Under the pieces are notes generated by a model. The model worked only from the letters and a program-made list of their open reading frames with translations, ran no database searches and was not told the DNA's origin. From NCBI GenBank assembly GCA_028681135.1, contig JAQUJC010000030.1:1-39195 (forward strand): a stretch of DNA of 39,195 bases, in the 5' to 3' direction. Shown here one piece after another: positions 34,101 through 39,195 of this stretch (positions are counted from its first letter, which is position 1; each line of letters opens with the position of its first letter). A program made the position numbers and the translations under genes. Source of the stretch: Kiritimatiellia bacterium. GTDB taxonomy: Bacteria; Verrucomicrobiota; Kiritimatiellia; CAIQIC01; Lenti-01.

Positions 34101-35924
34101 CCGGCTTCCGCCTGGGCCGATCCCACCAATGCGTACAGTTTTACTGCAAACTGGAGCAGTGTGGGTGAGGCAACCGGGTATCAATTGGACATCCGAGGAC
34201 CGGACACCTCGGCAATTCCGGGCACCGTGACGGCGGTGACGGAAGCCTTTGATTCCGTGACCGGCAACGGAAGCACGGCGGTGGATACGCAGCTCTTCCC
34301 GGGCTGGACCTTTGACAATGTCTTTGCTTCGACAAATGAACTGCGCGTGGGTTCGAGCCGCCAGGGCGTTGTGACCACGCCCGTGCTTGACATGGGGACG
34401 ACGGTAACCGTGTCGTTTGCCGTCACCCGATACGGGACGGATACGCCCACCGTGGTGGTGGGCCTGACCAACGCCGGAGCCTATGCGGAGCAGACCGTCG
34501 ACGTGCCGGCAGGCGGAACGAACTGCACGCTGGTTTTCCCCGTCGGCGCCAGTGGCTCCCAGGTGATATGGAAGGGGAACGGGGCGTCGAATCAGCGCTT
34601 TTATCTGGATGACATTGTGGTGTCCTATTGGGGAGTGGCAAGCGGCGGCGCTCCAGTGTCGCTGACCGGATATCCCACCAACGTGGGGTTGATCACCTCA
34701 TCCGGTGTGAGCAATCTGATCCCCTCCACCGAGTATGAAATCCATGTGGCGGCCATGGATTCCACCCGCACCAGCACCTGGACGAGCGCGGTCGTGACCA
34801 CGCGCGATGTGGTTAAGAGCAATCAGAGCATTGCCTTCAGCATTGTGACCAATCAGATCACCACCACTATCCTCACGCTGACGGCGACAGCCGACAGCGG
34901 TCTGCCGGTGAGCCTGGCTGTGGTGTCCGGTCCGGGCGCGGTCACGGAGGGCAGCACGCTCACCTTCAGTGGGGCAGGAAACGTGGCCGTGGTGGCGTCG
35001 CAGGCCGGGAACACCGAATACAACCCGGCACCGGAGGTCACCAATATATTCACCGTTTCAAAGGCCCCGGCTATGCTCACGCTGAGTGATTTGCTGCATG
35101 AGTACAGCGGCTCGAACTGCATCGCGACAGTCACCGTCGATCCGCCGTCTCTGGCCGGTGATGTGGTTGTGGCGTACAGCAACTACTTCGACGGCAGCGC
35201 GGCAGTGCCCCTGGATGCCGGATTCTACGAGGTCCGGGCGACAGTCAACACCGCGATGTATCAAGGCGACACCAACGACACCCTGACCGTGCAGGTGGCC
35301 GCCGCAACGGTTACGCTGGGCAACCTGGTCCAGACGGCCGACGGGACGCCGAAGAGCGCGACGGCCACGACGATCCCGGCGGGCCTGACGGTCGATTTCA
35401 CATATGATGGCGCGGCCATCGCCCCGTCCAATGCCGGCAGCTATGCGGTCACCGGCATGGTCAACGACGTGAACTATACCGGGTTTGCCGTGGGGACGCT
35501 GGTGCTGGATGCGGCCCTGTCCCCGTTTGAACAATGGCTGCAGGACCAGGGAAAAAATCATGAGGATGCCCATTTCGCCAAGACCGCGGACGTCGATCAT
35601 GATGGCATGACCACCTGGGAAGAGTATCTGGCCGACACGTCCCCGGACAACTCCAACGACGTCCTGGCCCTGACCAGCCAGTATCTGACCGCTTCCGATG
35701 CTGGCGACACCACCGGCCGGATCGAGTTCAGCTTCCAGGCCAGTACCGGGCGGTACTACCAACTCGAATACTGCACCGATCTGAACAACTACGTCACCGG
35801 CGTGACCAATCTGGGTTTGGGCAATCCGGATGGTCAGGGGTACATGACCCTGACCAACAATGCCTCCGGCACGTGGTATGGAGTGATTCGTGTCTTGCTG
35901 GAGGATCCGGACTTGATTCCCTGA
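31134..35924 (+). CDS. Giant secreted multidomain endonuclease I family protein
   Basis: This 1596-residue secreted mosaic has a signal peptide (1-24) and an N-terminal OB-like domain (about 28-140, DPYTITEAL...EYWAQGYIVGG) of the type found next to endonuclease I. Two near-identical Ig-like repeats follow (146-232 and 238-325). A fibronectin-III fold begins at 330 and resumes at 517 after an inserted domain. An Ig-like domain (about 570-663) precedes the endonuclease I (about 667-900), with QWNREHVWANSHG (H749) and SARGNLDF (N783), the His-Me finger residues. A second split fibronectin-III lies at about 988-1225 (insert about 1025-1170), then MBG-like repeats. An EF-hand-like DVDHDGMTTWEEYLAD (about 1485) and a C-terminal beta-sandwich end the protein. 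It probably degrades extracellular nucleic acid. Confidence 0.85.
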   Translation: MRFYSIRNGLACLALCCTALAASAGSGTENDPYTITEALALSTGTTEYWAQGYIVGGRYDDFDSPWTADYGLSCADTDSETDVNNCLQVKLESDGGRTTWGLGSNPGHYQKRIKFRGKRDTYGGYPSFESINNADISEVSASTQLPVFNANPGPVSATVSVAVAFSVSATGSPEPDLALAGTTASDGYSFTAGTGELNYTPSTNDFGAQTFTFTASNSAGVATQVVSVSVSNALVSAPVFDAIGTQSALVETPINFTVSATGYPVPVLALDTATASGGYSFTAGTGELNYTPPTNDLGAQTFTFTASNSAGVATQMVDVVVSLVPVILEPPASVWASDTHSTDFTAAWSASAGATSYRLDVSTSATFSGGGMGGGSRTNDCVVSGGSSYDTRSWIDGNTVPWTAYKARTDETVNGNPSICLQNAAGAYVVSEGIPNGIGGLSFDVQQKYSGSGGELTVYVNGSQVGTFAYGETVQTATFVDIDVETVASLVVSNNGAVRLAINNLVWSDYGASAASYVPGYSNLTVNGTSQSVTGLTENTDYYFRVRAENGSETSSNSATASVTTLPPTNVPPTLDPLTAITINMGETATVWVTARETDGDTVTLAAGNLPANATFTTTNGTGVISNVFRFTPAASQTGQTYIVTFYAGDIHGTNSTTLSLSVSDPDPWADYYAACYMNGVLKAGDELKNTLHTIIDNHTRYSYDGAINVLKDIDECPTNSSMVQLLYLQHGRAKNNFGGGSGQWNREHVWANSHGINDSPPANSDVHHLHPTDVSVNSARGNLDFDTVAGTPGSYSYDSGAFEPPDAAKGDVARAMFYMAVRYDGSDGVSDLELTNAIPTSTSSSLFGKLDTLLDWNELDPVNDYEIRRNNLVYSNYQGNRNPFVDHPEWARIVFDPTYVTPHTLTASAGANGSISPSSASVTNTGSQTFTITADTGYYISTILRDGVLVPPTNAYAGLSSYDYVWSTVTNDGTISATFVLAVPPLPAPASAWADPTNAYSFTANWSSVGEATGYQLDIRGPDTSAIPGTVTAVTEAFDSVTGNGSTAVDTQLFPGWTFDNVFASTNELRVGSSRQGVVTTPVLDMGTTVTVSFAVTRYGTDTPTVVVGLTNAGAYAEQTVDVPAGGTNCTLVFPVGASGSQVIWKGNGASNQRFYLDDIVVSYWGVASGGAPVSLTGYPTNVGLITSSGVSNLIPSTEYEIHVAAMDSTRTSTWTSAVVTTRDVVKSNQSIAFSIVTNQITTTILTLTATADSGLPVSLAVVSGPGAVTEGSTLTFSGAGNVAVVASQAGNTEYNPAPEVTNIFTVSKAPAMLTLSDLLHEYSGSNCIATVTVDPPSLAGDVVVAYSNYFDGSAAVPLDAGFYEVRATVNTAMYQGDTNDTLTVQVAAATVTLGNLVQTADGTPKSATATTIPAGLTVDFTYDGAAIAPSNAGSYAVTGMVNDVNYTGFAVGTLVLDAALSPFEQWLQDQGKNHEDAHFAKTADVDHDGMTTWEEYLADTSPDNSNDVLALTSQYLTASDAGDTTGRIEFSFQASTGRYYQLEYCTDLNNYVTGVTNLGLGNPDGQGYMTLTNNASGTWYGVIRVLLEDPDLIP

Positions 35925-35967
35925 GCCGGGGCTCGACAACCGAGAGAAGCTGCGGCACACTACCGCC

Positions 35968-36678
35968 ATGAGTTCGGCGTTGCTCGACATGCTCTATTCC
36001 CGGTCGTGCGAGGGCTGCGGGGTGCCTATGACCGAAGAGGCCGGTTGCCTGTGCTGGGATTGTCAGACGCAGATTCGCTGGGTCCAGGTGCCCTATTGCG
36101 AACGGTGCGGCGATCCAGTGCCGGGCGACATCACCGATGTCTTCGAGTGCGCCTGGTGTCGAAAAAGGGTCCCCGCCTTTGACTGGGCTCGATCCGCGGT
36201 CCGCTATAATGGTACGGCGCAAACCCTGCTGCGGCAGCTCAAATATAATGGCGGCATTTGGGTTCTCGACACCCTGGTGGAGTGGTTGGGGGCCCTGTGG
36301 CAGACCTGCCCACCCAGTCTGCAGCAGGCGGATTGGTTGACGTCGGTTCCCCTGTATGCCCGGCGGCAGCGGGAACGCGGCTATAATCAGGCCAGTTTGC
36401 TGGCCCGTCAGTTGGCGGACCATGTGGGCATCCGCTTCCGGGGCGGCGTGTTGCGTCGTACGCGTGCCACGGTCTCCCAAACGCGTTTGACAGCAGCCCA
36501 GCGGCTTCATAATGTGAGGGGTGTTTTCTCGGTGCCTTGGCCGCAGCGAGTGCGACAGGCGCGGATCGTGCTGGTGGACGACGTGATGACCACCGGTGCC
36601 ACCGTAAATGAATGTGCTCGCGCCTTGCGAGCCGCTGGCGCAGCCGCCGTGATGGTGGTGAGTGTGGCGCGAGGCTGA
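35968..36678 (+). CDS. comF: ComF family phosphoribosyltransferase-like protein
   Basis: This 236-residue protein has N-terminal zinc-binding cysteine pairs (CEGCG, CWDC, CERCG, CAWC). The phosphoribosyltransferase core includes VPLYARRQRERGYNQASLLARQLAD, TRLTAAQRLHNVRGVF and the PRPP loop LVDDVMTTGAT (about 202-212). ComF is needed for DNA uptake in competent bacteria, and close relatives have a less clear role. It lies between the nuclease and accD on the same strand, with a 43-base gap before it. Confidence 0.92.
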   Translation: MSSALLDMLYSRSCEGCGVPMTEEAGCLCWDCQTQIRWVQVPYCERCGDPVPGDITDVFECAWCRKRVPAFDWARSAVRYNGTAQTLLRQLKYNGGIWVLDTLVEWLGALWQTCPPSLQQADWLTSVPLYARRQRERGYNQASLLARQLADHVGIRFRGGVLRRTRATVSQTRLTAAQRLHNVRGVFSVPWPQRVRQARIVLVDDVMTTGATVNECARALRAAGAAAVMVVSVARG

Positions 36679-36717
36679 TACAACCGCCCAGGTGGGTATG
36701 AACGTGGATGTGACGAC

Positions 36718-37593
36718 ATGACGCTGTTTGGCAAGAACAAACCGGGGCTGAAAAAAGCCCGCAAACGAGATATGCCCGATGGCTTGTGGCTCAAGTGCCC
36801 GGGCTGCAACGAAATGATTTTCCGCGAAGAGCAGGAGAAGGCCCTGCGGGTCTGCCCTCTGTGCGGCCACCATTTCCCCATGAACCGCACGGAACGGCTG
36901 GCCATGCTGGCCGATCCCGGGTCCTTTGTCGAGTGGGACAAGGATGTGTACAGTATCGATTTTCTGGGATTCGTGGGGGAGGCCTCGTACCAGGAAAAAC
37001 TGGAATCCAATCGTCGCAAAACGGGCGAAGTCGATGCCGTGACCTGCGGCCGGGCGCGGCTGCACGGGCGGGCCATCGCGCTGGGCGTAATGGATTTCGC
37101 GTTCCTGGGTGCCAGCATGGGCGCGGTGGTGGGCGAGAAAATCACCCGCCTGATCGAGCGCGGTACCGCGGATCGGTTGCCGGTGATCGTGGTGTGCGCT
37201 TCGGGAGGCGCGCGCATGTACGAAGGCATGATGAGCCTGATGCAGATGGCCAAGACCAGCGGGGCCTTGGCGCGCCATGCCGATGCGGGCCTGCCCTATA
37301 TTCCCGTACTGACCCATCCAACGACCGCGGGGGTCATGGCCAGTTTCGCCACATTGGGTGACCTGATTCTGGCGGAACCCGGTGCCTTGATCGGTTTTGC
37401 CGGCGCCCGGGTCATCAAAGAAACCATTCAGCAGGACTTGCCGCCGGGATTCCAACGCCCCGATTTCTTGCTTCAGCATGGTCTGTTGGATCAAATTGTC
37501 CCCCGCGGCGACCTCAAACAACGCCTGGCCGATCTGCTGGACTTTTTGTGCGGTCCCCTGACGCCATCCGAGCCGCCCAGCGTACCGGTGTGA
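36718..37593 (+). CDS. accD: Acetyl-CoA carboxylase carboxyltransferase subunit beta
   Basis: This 291-residue subunit forms the carboxyltransferase with AccA and makes malonyl-CoA for fatty-acid synthesis. The N-terminal zinc finger is C27/C30 and C46/C49 (CPGC, CPLC). The crotonase-like core includes DFAFLGASMGAVVGEKITRLIE, SGGARMYEGMMSLMQMAKT, TAGVMASFATLGDLILAEPGALIGFAGARVI, and the C-terminal RPDFLLQHGLLDQIV. The length is usual. No good ribosome-binding site is seen. folC follows after 42 bases, an accD-folC order also found in E. coli. Confidence 0.97.
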   Translation: MTLFGKNKPGLKKARKRDMPDGLWLKCPGCNEMIFREEQEKALRVCPLCGHHFPMNRTERLAMLADPGSFVEWDKDVYSIDFLGFVGEASYQEKLESNRRKTGEVDAVTCGRARLHGRAIALGVMDFAFLGASMGAVVGEKITRLIERGTADRLPVIVVCASGGARMYEGMMSLMQMAKTSGALARHADAGLPYIPVLTHPTTAGVMASFATLGDLILAEPGALIGFAGARVIKETIQQDLPPGFQRPDFLLQHGLLDQIVPRGDLKQRLADLLDFLCGPLTPSEPPSVPV

Positions 37594-37635
37594 GCCTCTC
37601 ACGAAGTCTGCGGTTACGGTTTTGCAAGGATTCCC

Positions 37636-38955
37636 ATGAGTAAATACGCATCCATTCTCGATGCCAAATTAACCTATCTTTACAGCCGCGTCGGCAGCAA
37701 GGCCGTCAAACTCGGATTGGACACCACCCTGGCCCTGATGCGGGCGATGGAGGTGGATCCGTTGGCCCTGCCTTGTATTCATGTCGCGGGCACCAACGGC
37801 AAAGGATCCGTTGCCGCGATGATCGAGGCCGCCCTGCGCGAGGCCGGGCTGCGCACGGCCCTGTATACCAGCCCCCATCTTATTCGTTTTTGCGAACGCA
37901 TCCGCGTAGGAGGGGTCCCCATTCCAGATGGCGATTTGTTGCGCCTGTTGGATGAGGTTGAACGCGCCGACGAACAGCAAGCCGACTTGCCCGGAGCACG
38001 ACAAGGGACCTTTTTTGAGCTGACTACGGCCTTGGCCTTCAAATGGTTCTTGGAGCAGGAAGTCCAGTTGGCGGTCCTCGAAACCGGCCTGGGCGGGCGG
38101 TTGGATAGCACGAATGTCGTACAGCCGCTTTTATCGGTGTTGACCCACATCGGCATGGAACATGCCGCGTTGTTGGGAACGACCATGGAAAAAGTAGCCG
38201 GTGAAAAAGCAGGTATCATCAAGCCGGGGCGTCCGCTGGTGGTGGGACGCCAGTCGCCCGTGGCAATGCGTACGATTGAAGCAGCGGCCCGCCATGTGGG
38301 GGCCCCCGTGATCCATGCCGGGGAGCGAGTCAGCGTCAAGCGGGTCGCGCAGGATATGAAAGGGCAAACATTGGCCGTCGAGACGGCCGACAGCGCGTGG
38401 AAGCCCTTGCACCTGCCGCTGCTGGGCGATTTCCAGATCGGTAATTGCGCAATAGCCATCGCGGCGCTGGAGCAGATGCGCGAGGAACTGGGCATAACCA
38501 TTCCGCCGGAGGCGATTCGCGCGGGTTTGGAAAAAACCCGCTGGTTTGGGCGTTGCCAGGTGGTGAAGGACGACCCGGTTGTCCTGGTCGATGTCGCCCA
38601 TAATCCGGATGCAGTCCAGGCGTTAGCAGCCTTTCTAAAGACATTTCGTGCCGGTCGGCCCGTCGCCTTGATTTGCGGCCTGCTGGCCGACAAAGATGCT
38701 GTCAGCATCTTTCGTCAGTTCAAACCCGTGGTGGATGCCTGTCTGCTCGTGCCGTTGGATAGTGAGCGCAATATGCCCTTGGAGCAGCTTATGGCGGCGG
38801 CCCAATCCGTCCATCTCCCCGCGGCGGAAAGTTCCATCCCTGAAGCGGTAAAAAATGCCCTCAAATGGGCCAAGACTAACAATGGCCTAGTGGTGGCAGC
38901 CGGATCGTTCCATCTCGTTTCGGCGGTGCTATACGAATTGGGCGTAGAAATTTAA
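37636..38955 (+). CDS. folC: Folylpolyglutamate synthase / dihydrofolate synthase
   Basis: This 439-residue Mur-ligase-family enzyme adds glutamate to folates. The P-loop GTNGKGS begins at residue 52. YTSPHLIRFCERIRVGG, FELTTALAFKWF, LETGLGGRLDSTNVV, and EKAGIIKPG carry the other family signatures, and the C-terminal domain holds VLVDVAHNPDAVQAL. AAGGA lies 6 bases before the ATG. The preceding accD and this gene are probably co-transcribed. The length is usual. Confidence 0.96.
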   Translation: MSKYASILDAKLTYLYSRVGSKAVKLGLDTTLALMRAMEVDPLALPCIHVAGTNGKGSVAAMIEAALREAGLRTALYTSPHLIRFCERIRVGGVPIPDGDLLRLLDEVERADEQQADLPGARQGTFFELTTALAFKWFLEQEVQLAVLETGLGGRLDSTNVVQPLLSVLTHIGMEHAALLGTTMEKVAGEKAGIIKPGRPLVVGRQSPVAMRTIEAAARHVGAPVIHAGERVSVKRVAQDMKGQTLAVETADSAWKPLHLPLLGDFQIGNCAIAIAALEQMREELGITIPPEAIRAGLEKTRWFGRCQVVKDDPVVLVDVAHNPDAVQALAAFLKTFRAGRPVALICGLLADKDAVSIFRQFKPVVDACLLVPLDSERNMPLEQLMAAAQSVHLPAAESSIPEAVKNALKWAKTNNGLVVAAGSFHLVSAVLYELGVEI

Positions 38956-39137
38956 CAGGGGGCAGCGGGACAGGGGGGCAAACATTGACGGTCCACGATC
39001 CAATGCTCAAGTGGGGGAACTGGGGAGCAACCACAAATGGACACTGATAAACACCAAAAAGGGATCACAAGGGGTCAGTCCTATGAAATGATGTATTGGG
39101 ATTGACAAGAAGGGAGACGATGTGGGGGAATGGGGAC
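38956..39137 (+). mobile_element. Leader of a RAYT transposase element
   Basis: The 182 bases after folC contain GGGGTCAGTCCT at 39071-39082. From 39069 to the RAYT start this matches the inverted fragment at 24243-24330. No gene or clear promoter is seen before 39069. Confidence 0.7.
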
Positions 39138-39195
39138 ATGCCAAGGAAACCAAGAGTCGAATATGCAGGGGCCGTTTATCATGTAATGAGCCGCG
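39138..39195 (+). CDS. REP-associated tyrosine transposase (RAYT), truncated by window edge
   Basis: Only the first 19 codons are present, translating to MPRKPRVEYAGAVYHVMSR. This is the recognisable start of Y1-type IS200-like RAYT transposases (R-x-x-Y-x-G-A-x-Y-H-V-M-x-R). The catalytic HUH and tyrosine regions lie beyond the window. RAYTs act on REP-type hairpins, several of which are in this window. Confidence 0.88.
   Translation, partial: MPRKPRVEYAGAVYHVMSR

Noticed and set aside
35794..37602. 602-codon frame on the minus strand
   Set aside because: It is antisense to comF and accD, which are clearly coding on the plus strand.

Overview
The window reads as a GC-rich bacterial chromosome segment. 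It most resembles the Planctomycetes-Verrucomicrobia-Chlamydiae group, possibly a Kiritimatiellota- or Lentisphaerae-type organism. This is an inference from gene content: mevalonate-pathway genes, a secreted mosaic protein ending in an EF-hand-like segment plus beta-sandwich, a tandem winged-helix regulator, and RAYT/REP repeats. No rRNA, tRNA, CRISPR array or prophage was seen. Most genes are housekeeping or metabolic. The unusual material lies in the intergenic regions and in one giant secreted nuclease.

Layout. 0.2-3.8 kb: replicative polymerase dnaE. 3.98-6.8 kb (minus strand): a probable operon ridA > EboB-like TatD hydrolase > EboC-like UbiA prenyltransferase > M50-like membrane metalloprotease. 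6.95-7.46 kb (minus): PduO-type corrinoid adenosyltransferase. 7.8-9.2 kb: two coupled methyltransferase genes. 9.2-9.9 kb: a tandem winged-helix regulator whose promoter overlaps an operator-like palindrome. 10.1-13.5 kb: icd, proS and a YwlE-like phosphatase. 13.6-16.5 kb: a compact mevalonate cluster with two GHMP kinases and diphosphomevalonate decarboxylase. 16.6-18.6 kb: an MscS channel and a convergent ablB-type acetyltransferase. 19.1-23.7 kb: a GH31 glycosidase and a TonB-dependent receptor. 23.7-24.5 kb: a 0.8-kb gene-free stretch rich in hairpins and containing a RAYT fragment. 24.5-29.1 kb: two lipoproteins, rnhC, an FAH-family enzyme, trmB and msrB. 29.3-35.9 kb: two secreted proteins, one with a lamin-tail domain and one a 1596-residue mosaic endonuclease I. 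35.97-38.96 kb: comF, accD and folC. The right edge holds the first 19 codons of a RAYT (REP-associated tyrosine transposase).

The most notable signal is a 15-19 bp palindrome (TTTTCCAY-N3-RTGGAAAA). It occurs eight times in three intergenic clusters (5.48, 9.95-10.05 and 21.47-21.52 kb). Centre-to-centre spacings are 21-22 or 31 bp, close to two or three turns of B-DNA, which suggests phased protein binding. Other points of interest are two fibronectin-III domains that each appear split by an inserted domain inside the nuclease, a partial ebo-type gene pair, an inverted RAYT leader fragment 15 kb from the RAYT itself, and plus-strand poly-G tracts, one of them inside a possible promoter spacer.
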